This document shows positions 1 through 9,107 of a DNA stretch of 64,000 bases, in pieces (the stretch's first letter is position 1; the number at the start of each line of letters is the position of its first letter). Both the position numbers and the translations under genes were made by a program. Source of the DNA: Streptomyces sp. TLI_235 (GTDB taxonomy: Bacteria > Actinomycetota > Actinomycetes > Streptomycetales > Streptomycetaceae); contig NSGV01000001.1 of NCBI GenBank assembly GCA_002300355.1, positions 186,001-250,000 on the forward strand. Reading direction: 5' to 3'. Under the pieces are notes generated by a model. It ran no database searches and was not told where the DNA came from. It was given only the letters and a program-made list of their open reading frames with translations.

Positions 1-2
1 TC

Positions 3-705
3 TTCCTGTCCTGGACGAACATGGCGGCCGATGCCGACACCTCCATCCGCGGGTCCGTCCTCACCGCCGATGCGGGCGGGCTGTCCTGACGGTCGGCCTC
101 AGCGCCGCACGGTTCGGCGTCCCACCGAACGAGCTGGCCGAGCGGACGGTACCCACCTGCGGCCTCGGCCCCGACCGGACAGTGCGGCTCGGGGCGCGGG
201 CCTGCGGCGCGCCCTGGGTGAACCTCTTCTACCGGTCGGTCGTCGCCCTCGGCGGCACCGGCGCGGTCACCGCGGACTGGATCGACACCGACGGCATCCC
301 GATCCGCACCCGGTCGCCCTTCCGCTCACCGGACGGCTTCAAGGCCCGCCACGGGAGCAGGTCGACACCACCCGGCGGCTCGCCAAGAGCGTCGAGGCCA
401 CGCTGGGCTCCGAACGCCTCCGCCTCGGAGCCCTGCTCACAGAGGACCGGACCTGGCCGTACCCCGAGTGGGCCCGCCACTACCGGGACCACCCCATCAC
501 CGGCCTGCCCACCCGCGGGATGGTCTGGGAGCACCACAACCCCGACGGCAGCTGGACCGCCGGACTGCCCGCCGCAGACCGCGGCCTCGACACCCGAGCG
601 GCCCGTCGGCCGAGGTCCATGCCGACACCCCAGTCCGGCTCTGGCGTGCCGATCGCGCCCCGCCGCACAGCAGCTGGAGCTGGCCGCGCTGCTGAAGAGT
701 CGTGA
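3..705 (+). pseudogene. Unrecognised broken gene at left edge
   Basis: Coding-like sequence is spread over three reading frames. One frame entering from the left edge stops at about 89. A second frame (about 182-350) reads ARACGAPWVNLFYRSVV and continues with GTGAVTADWIDTDGIPIR. A third frame (about 350-600) reads DTTRRLAKSVEATLGSERLR, then WPYPEWARHYRDHPITGLP. Joined, they look like one protein of roughly 200 residues with at least two frameshifts, cut by the window edge. I do not recognise the family. The pieces are hydrophilic with no clear membrane segment. It could be a decayed gene or one with sequencing errors. Confidence 0.3.
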
Positions 706-1352
706 GGTACGACAGTTTGGTGCCGCAGCTCGGGGGCTGACGCAGACCGGAATCGGTCCCCATCGCGGCGTCACCTTTGCCGGGCAAGGACCGTCCGACC
801 GCGCCCCGCGGACCTCGGCGAGCGTGCCACCCGATTCGCGGATCATCCACGGTGCGGTAACTCGCCCGGTACGAACGACTCGTGGTCCGGAACCGCTGCC
901 CTTTTGTCGACGGGGCTTCGGGTTATAGTGCGCACGACAAGTCTCCACCGGCGGGTCGGCGTCCAGCCGCTCTGGCGGTGGACCTCATTGGCCGCCCGGA
1001 CGTAGGACCGACGACGTTGCCCAGAGTGCGAGTTGACTGCACGTTCACGGCGCGGAGCGTGGAGCTCTGCCGTCCGGACGCGCTGCACGGGGCTGCGGAC
1101 CGCCTCCCTCCGCCGGCACCGGCGGGCAGAGCGCACCGTTTCCCACCCGGCGGGCGAACTCCCATTCCTCCCGCGGACCCCGGCCCCGGTCGTCGGAGAT
1201 CCTCGCGTCGCTCGGCGCCGGCCTGAGACCCGGGCAGCGGATCCTCATCGGCCGAGACCGCCGTCCGCCGCCCCGTTCAGCGTCACCCCCGTCACCGAAG
1301 CACCCGGTCACCCCGGCGCTCCCTGCCCCTCCCCGAGAGGTCCGCCCTGTCC
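706..1352. other. Intergenic stretch, no supported gene
   Basis: About 650 bases upstream of the P450 gene. Open frames exist on both strands but their translations are the Arg/Pro/Ala-rich sequence typical of non-coding high-GC DNA, and none shows a domain or a convincing ribosome site. The P450 promoter presumably lies in the right half, but I see no clear -10/-35 pair. Confidence 0.5.
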
Positions 1353-2584
1353 ATGGTTCCCCGCTTCAGCATCCTGTCCGAGGAGTTCGCCGCGGCACCC
1401 GACCGGTACTTCGCGTGGCTGAGGGAGCACTCACCGGTGCACTACGAGCCGGCGATCGACAGCTACTTCCTGTCCCGCTACCGGGACGTGAAGCAGGTGC
1501 TGACCGACCATGAGGCGTTCACGACCGAGACGCTGCAGGTGCGCGCCGAGCCGGTGATGCGCGGGCCGGTCCTCGCCCAGATGGCCGGGGCGGAGCACAC
1601 CGCGAAGCGAAAGATCGTCGTCCGGGGCTTCACCGGGCAGGCGTTGCAGGATCAGGTACGCGCGATCCGGGCCAACGCCACCGAGCTCGTCGCGCCGTTC
1701 CTTCCCCGGGGACGGATGGACCTCGTCAACGACTTCGGCAAGCCCTTCGCCGTCCGCGTGACCCTGGACGTCCTCGGCTTGGACAAGAAGGTCTGGCGGC
1801 AGGTCACCGACTGGCTCGGCGGGGTCGGCGAGTTCATCACCAGCATCACCCTGACCGACGAACGCCGCCGCCACTGCATGGACCGCGCCCGGCAGTTGGA
1901 GGCCTACCTCGTCCCGATCATCGAACAGCGGCGCCGCCACCCCGGCAAGGACCTGATATCGGCACTGTGCACGGCCGAGTTCGACGGCATCGCCATGAGC
2001 ACCCGCGACGTGACCGCGCTGATCATCAACGTCCTGGTGGCCGCCGTCGAGCCCGCCGACAAGACCCTCGGCCTCCTCTTCAAGCACCTGATCGACCACC
2101 CCGAGCAGCTGGCGCAGGTCCGCCGGGACCCGGCCCTGTTGCCCGCCGCCATCGCCGAGACACTGCGCTTCACCCCGCCCGTCCAGCTCGTCCCCCGCCA
2201 GGCGGAGCAGGAAGCCGTGGTCGCGGGCACGGTGTCCCGGCGGGCGCCACCGTCTTCTGCGTGATCGGCGCGGCCAACCGCGACCCCGAGGCCTTCACCG
2301 CCCCGGACACCTTCGACATCCACCGTCCGGATCTGGGCACCGCCCGCTCCTTCACCGCCGCCGCCCAGCACTTGGCCTTCGGCGCCGGACTCCACCAGTG
2401 CGTCGGCGCGGCCTTCGCCCGCGCCGAGATCGAGACCGTGGCCGCGCTGCTGCTCCCCGTGCTCGACCGGGTCCGCTACAGCCCCGGTTTCCGCTACCGG
2501 GAGACCGGGCTGTACACCCGCGGCCCCGCCTCCCTGCCGCTGGACTTCACCCCCGTCCACGAACGCGTCGCCGGCCACGGCTGA
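1353..2584 (+). pseudogene. Cytochrome P450, frameshifted near 2232
   Basis: Bacterial class I cytochrome P450 monooxygenase of about 410 residues. The first 290 or so residues start MVPRFSILSEEF and include the ExxR helix (AETLR). The frame then shifts by one base near 2230: the expected beta-strand VPAGATVFCVIGAANRDPEAF continues in another frame to 2584. That second part carries the haem-ligand loop FGAGLHQCVG with the proximal cysteine. In the I-helix the usual A-G-x-D/E-T is replaced by AAVEPAD, so the proton-relay threonine is missing. That may be subfamily-specific, as some P450s have EP here. Redox partners are not encoded nearby. An NTF2/SnoaL-like gene follows 87 bases later and may be cotranscribed. 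Without the frameshift it would be full length, so a sequencing error cannot be excluded. Confidence 0.85.
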
Positions 2585-2671
2585 CGCCCCTCCCGCGCCC
2601 GGTCACCATCCGCGAGGCCGGCCGGGGCCGTCCCGCACCACGACCACCAGCCCCTCCTGGAGAAGAGCGCG

Positions 2672-3064
2672 ATGACCGCGACCGACATCACCCGAGCCAT
2701 CAACGACCTGCTGTTCAGTCCGGGCCTCGACCTCGACGAAGCCATCGACCGGCACTTCACCCCCGACTACCGCCAGCGCACCAACGGCGTGTGGAGCGAC
2801 CGGAGCGGCTTCGCCCAGCACATGACCCGACTCCGCTCCCTGGTCCGCAGCGGGCACATCGAGGTCCACGACGAACTCCGCGACGGTCTGCGCTACGCCG
2901 ACCGGCACACCGTCACCATCACGCAGCACAACGGCCGCACCTCCCGCACCGAGGTGTACCTCTTCGCCCGGTTCGCCCCCGACGGGCGCTTCCAGTGCGT
3001 CGAGGAGACGACCCTCCTCGTCGCCGGCCACGCCGACGACCGGAACCTGGGACTCGTCACGTGA
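2672..3064 (+). CDS. NTF2/SnoaL-like small protein
   Basis: 130-residue protein of the NTF2-like (SnoaL, nuclear transport factor 2) alpha+beta cone fold, starting MTATDITRAINDLLFS. A GGAGAAG ribosome site lies 6-7 bases before the ATG. Family members are polyketide cyclases, ketosteroid-isomerase-like enzymes or non-catalytic binding proteins, so the reaction cannot be told from sequence. The pattern FTPDYRQRTNGVWSDRSGF, then GHIEVHDELRDGLRYADRH and PDGRFQCVEETTLL, is typical of small SnoaL-like proteins. A shortened paralog lies at 38822-39100 next to a MarR regulator. Here it follows the broken P450 gene, which suggests a shared transcript. Confidence 0.8.
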   Translation: MTATDITRAINDLLFSPGLDLDEAIDRHFTPDYRQRTNGVWSDRSGFAQHMTRLRSLVRSGHIEVHDELRDGLRYADRHTVTITQHNGRTSRTEVYLFARFAPDGRFQCVEETTLLVAGHADDRNLGLVT

Positions 3065-3280
3065 CGCGGAACAGGGCGTCCGCACAGTGCCGCGTCGATC
3101 GGGCCCGGCGGTCGCCGCAGTCCTGACGGGCACGGCAGGCCCGGAGGCACCGTCCAGGAGCTTCCGGCGGCCCCGCCATCCGCAACCACACGCCTCGATC
3201 CGGTGTCCGTCACCGCAGGGGCCCGGAGCTCACGTCCGGACGGCATGGTCCGGTGCCGACACATGGGGAGAGGAGCCGTC

Positions 3281-5281
3281 ATGGCGTCCGTCAAAGAGAG
3301 ACTGAGCAGCGCACGGGTCCAGGCCTTCATCGGCCGGGACGAGGAGATCGGCCGCTTCGCACAGGCCCTGGCCGGCGATCCGCAGGCGCCGTTCGCCTTC
3401 TACGTGGTCGGGCCGGGCGGCATCGGCAAGTCGACACTGCTCCGTCGTCTGGCGGACCACGCCCGTGCGACGGGACGGTCGCTCCTGGAGCTGGACGGCC
3501 GTTTCGTGAGCCGGGACCCGGCCGACTTCGAGCGTGTCGCCGCTCCTTTCCTGAACGTCCCCGGGACGGTCCTGTTCGTCGACTCCTTCGAGCACTGCCA
3601 GTGGCTGGAGAGCTGGCTGTGGCAGCGTTTCCTGCCCCGCGCCGCCGACGACGCCCTGGTGGTGCTGGCGGGCCGGATCGCGCCGCAGCCGCAGTGGACC
3701 GCCGATCCCGCCTGGGCCGGGCTCCTGCACGTCGGTGAACTGGAGCCGTTCTCCGAGCACCAGGCTCGGAGCCTGCTGACCACGGCGCAGGTCCTGCCCC
3801 AGCTGCGCGAGCGGGTACTGCGCTTCGCGGGGGGCAACCCGCTGGCCCTGTCCCTCGCGGCCGCTTCCACGGCGGCGGACTGGAGCCGGGAGGACGTCTG
3901 GGCGCCCTCGGCCGACGTCCTGCACACCCTGCTGTCGGGCTTGATCGGCGAGGTACCGACCGCGGCCCACCGCCGCGCCCTGGAGGTGGCCGCCCAGGCC
4001 TACTCGACCTCCGAGGAACTGCTCGCCTCGGTGCTGCCCGGCGAGGACGCCCACCTGCTCTTCGCCTGGCTCAGGGACCTGCCATTCATGGAGTCCACCC
4101 ACCGGGGGCTCCACCCGCACGACGCCGCACGCGAGACGCTGGCCGCCGACCTGCGCTGGCGGGCCCCCAACGCCTTCGTGACGATGCGCCAGCGGCTGGC
4201 CGAGGAGTACCTGCGTCTGCTGCGCGAGGCACCCGCCGACCGGGTCTGGACCGTCACCGACGAGCTCTTCTACCTCTTCCGGGACGGGGAGATCGTGGCG
4301 CGTCTGCGCACCTGGTCCCGTGAGGACGAGGTGCACGACCGGCCGCTGCACCCGGACGACCTCGATGTCGTGCTGCGCATGGCCGCCCAGACCGAGGGCC
4401 CGGCCTCCGCAGAGCTGGTCCGCTACTGGGCGCAGCGCCAGCCGCAGGCCTTCAGCGTCTACCGTCTGGTGAGCACGGGCCGCATCGTGGCGTTCACCGC
4501 GCGCCTCGCCCTACCCGCCCCTGCCGACCCCGAGGACCTGGCCACCGATCCCGTCGTGGCCGCCGCGTGGGAGTACACCGACGCCACCGCACCGGTGCGC
4601 CCCGGCGAGCACATCGGCATCAGCCGCTTCACGGTCTACCCCGAGCGGTACCAGGTCCCCTCGCGTGTCATCGACCTGAGCAGTTCCCGCGCCCAGGCGG
4701 AATCCGCCCGCGCCCGCGGTCGCGCCTACGGCTTCGCCGTCTGGCGGGACGCCGAGGCGTGGTCCGCACGCGTCAAGGGCAGCCTCACCGACACCGGTGC
4801 ACGACCGCGGGTCGGCGCGCACACCTACGGCCTGTTCGGCGTCGACTGGCGCCAGGTGCCCGTCGAGACCTGGCTCCGCCACTTCATATCGGCCACGGCC
4901 GTGCCCGCCCAGGCCGGGCCGTCGGGCGTCTCACGCACCGCGTTCGACCAGGCCGTGCGCGAGGCCCTGGCGCACTGGCGTGATGCGGGCGCCTTCGCCG
5001 CCTGCGCCCTGCTGCGCACCCGCCTGGCGGCCGACTTCGGCGATCCCGTCGAGGAGCTGCGCGCCCTGCTGCGCAAGGCCGTGGACGATCTCGCCCGTGA
5101 GCCGCGCGGCGTACGCGCCCGCGAGGCCCTGACGGCGGGTTACTTCTCCGGTGCGCCCACCCAGGAGGCCGCCGCCCGCCGCCTGAGCCTTCCGTACGGC
5201 ACCTACCGGCGCCACCTGCGCCAGGGCCTGGACCTGCTCTGCGACGCACTGTGGCAGCAGGAGCTGCACGGCCCTCGCTGA
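3281..5281 (+). CDS. AAA/STAND-like ATPase with C-terminal HTH
   Basis: 666-residue cytoplasmic protein. I chose the ATG at 3281 because GGGAGAGGAG precedes it at good spacing; an upstream in-frame start at 3203 has none. Residues 44-52 are a Walker A loop (GPGGIGKST) and residues near 96-103 a Walker B strand (TVLFVDSF), the pattern of a P-loop NTPase of the AAA/STAND kind. The middle is helical and leucine-rich without a recognised sensor domain. The last 50 residues (EAAARRLSLPYGTYRR) look like a sigma-70-region-4 or winged helix-turn-helix that would bind DNA. It is probably an ATP-dependent regulator; the target is unknown. The next reading frame, a broken ligase, begins right after its stop codon. 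Confidence 0.7.
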   Translation: MASVKERLSSARVQAFIGRDEEIGRFAQALAGDPQAPFAFYVVGPGGIGKSTLLRRLADHARATGRSLLELDGRFVSRDPADFERVAAPFLNVPGTVLFVDSFEHCQWLESWLWQRFLPRAADDALVVLAGRIAPQPQWTADPAWAGLLHVGELEPFSEHQARSLLTTAQVLPQLRERVLRFAGGNPLALSLAAASTAADWSREDVWAPSADVLHTLLSGLIGEVPTAAHRRALEVAAQAYSTSEELLASVLPGEDAHLLFAWLRDLPFMESTHRGLHPHDAARETLAADLRWRAPNAFVTMRQRLAEEYLRLLREAPADRVWTVTDELFYLFRDGEIVARLRTWSREDEVHDRPLHPDDLDVVLRMAAQTEGPASAELVRYWAQRQPQAFSVYRLVSTGRIVAFTARLALPAPADPEDLATDPVVAAAWEYTDATAPVRPGEHIGISRFTVYPERYQVPSRVIDLSSSRAQAESARARGRAYGFAVWRDAEAWSARVKGSLTDTGARPRVGAHTYGLFGVDWRQVPVETWLRHFISATAVPAQAGPSGVSRTAFDQAVREALAHWRDAGAFAACALLRTRLAADFGDPVEELRALLRKAVDDLAREPRGVRAREALTAGYFSGAPTQEAAARRLSLPYGTYRRHLRQGLDLLCDALWQQELHGPR

Positions 5282-6657
5282 GGGGCCCGCCTTCAGGTGT
5301 ACCTGAGCGCGCGGACCGCCGCGCTGCTGCAGGCCCGCGGGGTCCGCCCGGGCGACCGGGTCGCCGTGATCATGCCCAACGTGCCGCAGTCCCCGTCGCC
5401 TACTACGGCATCCTCCGCGCCGGCGCCGTCGTCGTCCCGCTGAACCCGCTCCTCAAGGCACCGGAGATCGCCTTCGCCCTGCGCGACTCCGGCGCCCGGA
5501 CGGTGCTGACCTCGCCGATGTCGGCAGCCGAAGCGGCCGAGGCGGCCGCCGGCACCGAGGCCGACTTCCTCGTCGTCGACCCGGCCGGCTTCGACACACT
5601 GCTCGAAGACGTCGAACCGCTGCCCGCCGTCGCCGACACGGCGGACACCGACCTCGCGGTGATCCTCTACACCTCAGGTACCACCGGCACGCCGAAGGGC
5701 GCCGAACTGACGCACCGGAACCTCCTCAGCAACACCGCCACCGTCGCGAAGACACTGTTCCGCGTCGGCCCCGACGACGTGCTCTTCGGCGGCCTCCCCC
5801 TGTTCCACGCCTTCGGCCAGACCTGCGGCCTCAACACGGCCGTCGCCGCCGGTGCCACGCTCACCCTCCTCACCCGGTTCGATCCGGCAGCGGCGCTGGA
5901 GACCGTCCGCAGGGACGCCGTCACCGTCTTCCTCGGCGTCCCCACGATGTACGCGGCACTTCTGCACGCCCGGCTCCCCGACGGCTTCGACATCCCCCGC
6001 CTGCGCCTGGCCGTCTCCGGCGGTGCGTCGCTTCCGGTCGAGGTGCTGCACGGCTTCGAGAAGAGCTTCGGCGTCGCCGTACTCGAGGGCTACGGCCTGT
6101 CCGAGACGTCTCCGGTGGCCGCGTTCAACCCGCCGGACCGTCCGCGCAAGCCCGGCTCCATTGGCCTGCCCGTCCGCGGCGTCCAGCTGCGACTGGTCAG
6201 GGACGACGGGACGACGGCCGACCCCGGCCAGGTCGGCGAGATCGAGATCCGCGGCGAGAACGTGATGGCCGGCTACCACAACCGGCCGCGCGCCACCGCG
6301 GACGCCGTCCACGACGACTGGTTCCGCACCGGCGACCTCGCCCGGGTCGACGAGGACGGCTACTACTTCTTCGTCGACCGCAAGAAGGACGTGATCATCC
6401 GCGGCGGCTACAACGTCTACCCGCGCGAGGTCGAGGAGGCCCTCTACAGGCACCCGGCAGTCGCCGAGGTCGCCGTCGTCGGCATAGCGGACGCCCTGCT
6501 GGGAGAGGAGGTCGCAGCCGCAGTGATCCTCAAGCCCGAGGCGCAGGTCGCCGCCTACAAGTGCCCACGGGTCGTCACCCTCGTCCCCGCTATCCCCAAG
6601 GGGCCGACCGGCAAGATCCTCAAGCGCGAGATCGTCATCCCCGCAACCGACTCCTGA
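5282..6657 (+). pseudogene. Decayed long-chain acyl-CoA ligase (AMP-binding)
   Basis: Adenylate-forming enzyme of the fatty-acyl-CoA synthetase family, broken in three ways. (1) The first 30-40 residues are missing: coding begins abruptly at VYLSARTAALLQARGVRPGD just after the upstream stop codon. (2) The frame shifts near 5390-5400, between VIMPNVPQ and VAYYGILRAGAVVVPLNPLL. (3) In the C-terminal domain VILKPEAQ runs directly into VAAYKCPRVV, lacking the roughly 15 residues that normally link them. Catalytic motifs remain: the ATP loop YTSGTTGTPKG, YGLSETSP, WFRTGDLARVDEDGYYFFVD and the catalytic-lysine motif GPTGKILKRE. It converges on the polyprenyl synthetase gene. Confidence 0.85.
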
Positions 6658-6733
6658 CCCGGGTCGTCATCCGTCGGCGGCGCCAGGACGAGCTGCCGAT
6701 GTTCGTCCCCCGTCTCCGGCCTCCCTGCGCCGG

Positions 6734-7771
6734 TCAGGGCAGCTCGTCGGCGATGGCGGCGACGAACGCGGCGAGCTCGGCCTGCGCGACCGGGTCCGGG
6801 ACGGCCTGCGGCAGGACTGCGTGGGCCAACCGGATGTGCTCCCGGATCCGCTCCTCCACCCAGGCACGGCCCTGGCACTCCTCGATGAGGTCGGCGACGT
6901 GCCGGAGCTGGTCGAGGGTCGGCTCGGCGGTGTCGTCGTAGAAGGCGGCGAGCTGGTCGCGGGCCGGTCCGGCGGCCCGGAGGGCGACTGCGGCGAAGGC
7001 CCGGGACTTGCGTCGCCGCAGGTCGGCCAGCGGGTCCTCCAGGGTGTCGCGGGAGGTGCCCCAGACGCCCTCCCAGTCGTCGAAGAAGGCCATGGCCATC
7101 CCGGCGTGGTAGCCGAACCGCTCGGCTGCGACCAGCTCGTCCTCATCGGCGCCCCGCACCAGGGCGCCGGCGAGGCAGACGCCGGCGGTGGGGCGGGCGA
7201 TGGTGCTCTCCAGCAGGTCCAGAGCGAGGTCCAGGCTCATCCGCGACGTGCCCTCGGAATCCAGGTCGCGGACCTGTCCCGAGCAGCACTCCCGGATGGC
7301 GCGGGCGGCCCGGCGGATCAGCTCGGTGGAGACCCGGTCGCCCTCCTCGGCGAGGAGCTCGAACGCGAGACAGTGCAGGGCGACCCCGACCTGGATCGCG
7401 GCCGGAACGCCGAAGGCCGTCCAGAGGGTCGGCCGGCCCTTGCGGAGCATCTCCCGGTCGATGATGTCGTCGTGGACCGTTCCGGCGGCCGACATCAGTG
7501 TGCCGGCGACGGCGGCCGTACGGACCGCGTCCCACGCCTGCGGGCTGCTGCCCGCGCACAACAGGGCGACGAGCGCGGGCCGCCGTCGGAAGCCGACCGG
7601 TGACGTCGGACGGCCCTCGGCGTCGACCCACCCGAAGTGGTACTCCGTCATCCGCCGGACGGGCTCGTCGAGCCGGGCCGCGGCCGCGCGCAGCGCGGGC
7701 TCCATGTAGGCGATGACGTCATGGGTGATCTGCTGCGAGGTGCGCGCGGTCTGCACAAAGGTCTCCGACAC
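6734..7771 (-). CDS. Polyprenyl diphosphate synthase family protein
   Basis: 345-residue trans-isoprenyl diphosphate synthase (FPP/GGPP-synthase fold), which condenses isopentenyl diphosphate with an allylic diphosphate. I chose the GTG at 7771 (VSETFVQTARTSQQ). The first aspartate-rich motif is VHDDIIDREMLRKGRPT (DDxxD). The second is FFDDWEGVWG, a variant of the usual DDxxD with the actinobacterial GxWG ending. A conserved GFRRRPALVALLC basic stretch lies near the N-terminus. The acidic motif variants suggest a specialised or short-chain product, but chain length cannot be read reliably. No terpene cyclase is adjacent, so its pathway is unknown. It converges on the broken acyl-CoA ligase. 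Confidence 0.8.
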   Translation of the reverse strand: MSETFVQTARTSQQITHDVIAYMEPALRAAAARLDEPVRRMTEYHFGWVDAEGRPTSPVGFRRRPALVALLCAGSSPQAWDAVRTAAVAGTLMSAAGTVHDDIIDREMLRKGRPTLWTAFGVPAAIQVGVALHCLAFELLAEEGDRVSTELIRRAARAIRECCSGQVRDLDSEGTSRMSLDLALDLLESTIARPTAGVCLAGALVRGADEDELVAAERFGYHAGMAMAFFDDWEGVWGTSRDTLEDPLADLRRRKSRAFAAVALRAAGPARDQLAAFYDDTAEPTLDQLRHVADLIEECQGRAWVEERIREHIRLAHAVLPQAVPDPVAQAELAAFVAAIADELP

Positions 7772-8199
7772 TCTCGAGTTGCCACGGAACGGCGCCGCAC
7801 CACCTCCCGGGGGAGGCCGGCTCGGCCCTCCTGCCATGACGCCCCGGCCCCGTGACCGCCGCAACCCGACGCGGGCACGTTCGGGCGTGTGACGCCCGCC
7901 CGCGTGACCGTCGGCGGTCCCGAAAGTGGAAGTCAGCGGACGGTCGAGAGACCGACAGGGCTCGCCGGCGGGCCGGCGGAAAATGAGTTGCCTGCGGGCC
8001 GCGGTATCGATCACGATCACCCGCATGGACCTGTAACGGCTGCCACGTAGCACCAGTCACCCCGTCGCGCGATCGACCTCGGAGCCTGACGACTCGGCCC
8101 CGAGGCGATGACTCGCGCCCTCGTGTGCATCCGTCAGATCCCGGGAGCCGCGGCCCGGCCCGCGAGAGCTCCTGCTGAGTCCTGAAAGCAACCACAACC
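7772..8199. other. Divergent intergenic region, no supported gene
   Basis: About 430 bases between the start of the leftward polyprenyl synthase and the rightward DUF1062 gene, so it should hold both promoters. I see no clear -10/-35 pairs and no domain in any frame. Confidence 0.5.
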
Positions 8200-8895
8200 A
8201 TGAATACCGACCGCAAGGCCCTGTGGGCCGTGCGCCAGTCCGCCCTGCCCACCGTCGTGCGGCCCTGCCCGGACTGCTCCGGCACGCGTCACCGCCCCTC
8301 GGGCAAGATCCGCGTCAACGCGAACGGCAAGCTCCTCGACGTCTGGCTTCTCCTGAGCTGTGCCGCGTGCGACCGGACCTCGAAGGTGCCCGTCCACGAA
8401 CGCGCCCACGTCTCCTCGCTGGAGCCCGCTCGCCGGGTGGCGTACGAGACCAACGACCCGGCGGTGGTCCGGGAGCTGACGATGAGTGCGTCGCTCGCCG
8501 CGAAGAACGGATACCGCCTCGACTGGACCGGTACCTGGGAACTGGAGACCCGCACCCCCCTCTACGCACTCGACGACCCGACACCGCTCAAGGTACTGGT
8601 CAGCTTCGAGCTGCCCGCGCCGGTCCGGGTCGAACGACTCCTCATGCTCGGGCTCGGCCTCAGTCGCACCGCGGTACGACGCATGGTCGGGGACGGGCGT
8701 GTCCACCTGCCGCTGGCTCTGGACGCCAAGGCGTACCAGGACTTCGAGCTCACCATCCACGGACCCGGTTCCGTCGATGCCGCGCAACACTCGAAGCTCC
8801 CCGGGGCCCCGACCGACGTGCGCACTGACCTGAGCCGCGCCAGGTCGCACGACACGCCGCGGCAACTGTCGCGCTCGGCGACGGCGCGAGCGTAG
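8200..8895 (+). CDS. DUF1062 domain protein
   Basis: 231-residue DUF1062 protein (MNTDRKALWAVRQS). The family hallmark is present: paired cysteines CPDC and CAAC flanking GKIRVNANGKLLDVWLLL, which probably form a small zinc-binding module, followed by a mixed helical half with HERAHVSSLEPARRVAYE. No biochemical role is established for the family that I know of. It stands alone and ends just before a strong hairpin (8906-8964) that should terminate transcription. Confidence 0.85.
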   Translation: MNTDRKALWAVRQSALPTVVRPCPDCSGTRHRPSGKIRVNANGKLLDVWLLLSCAACDRTSKVPVHERAHVSSLEPARRVAYETNDPAVVRELTMSASLAAKNGYRLDWTGTWELETRTPLYALDDPTPLKVLVSFELPAPVRVERLLMLGLGLSRTAVRRMVGDGRVHLPLALDAKAYQDFELTIHGPGSVDAAQHSKLPGAPTDVRTDLSRARSHDTPRQLSRSATARA

Positions 8896-8905
8896 GAGAG
8901 AGACA

Positions 8906-8964
8906 GCAGGGCCTCCTGGACAGCCTCTTGGCATAGACCCCTGCGGGCTGCCAGGAGGCCCTGC
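8906..8964. terminator. Large hairpin, likely terminator of DUF1062 gene
   Basis: A 14-base arm GCAGGGCCTCCTGG (8906-8919) is repeated as its exact reverse complement at 8951-8964. Just inside, CAGCC (8921-8925) pairs with GGCTG (8946-8950) after a single bulged A. The result is a stem of about 19 bp with a 20-base loop, starting 10 bases after the DUF1062 stop. No T-run follows, as is common for terminators in high-GC actinomycetes. Confidence 0.75.
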
Positions 8965-9107
8965 GCTGCGTGGCACCCGCCCACGGTCACCCGACGCCAT
9001 GACCTCGCGCAACGGCGGATTTCCCGATCTTCAGATTGGAACCGCCTCTGTGGCCGCTACCGTCTGGCGTGAAGGACGGGACGCGTGACGGCGAGAGGAA
9101 CGGCGGC

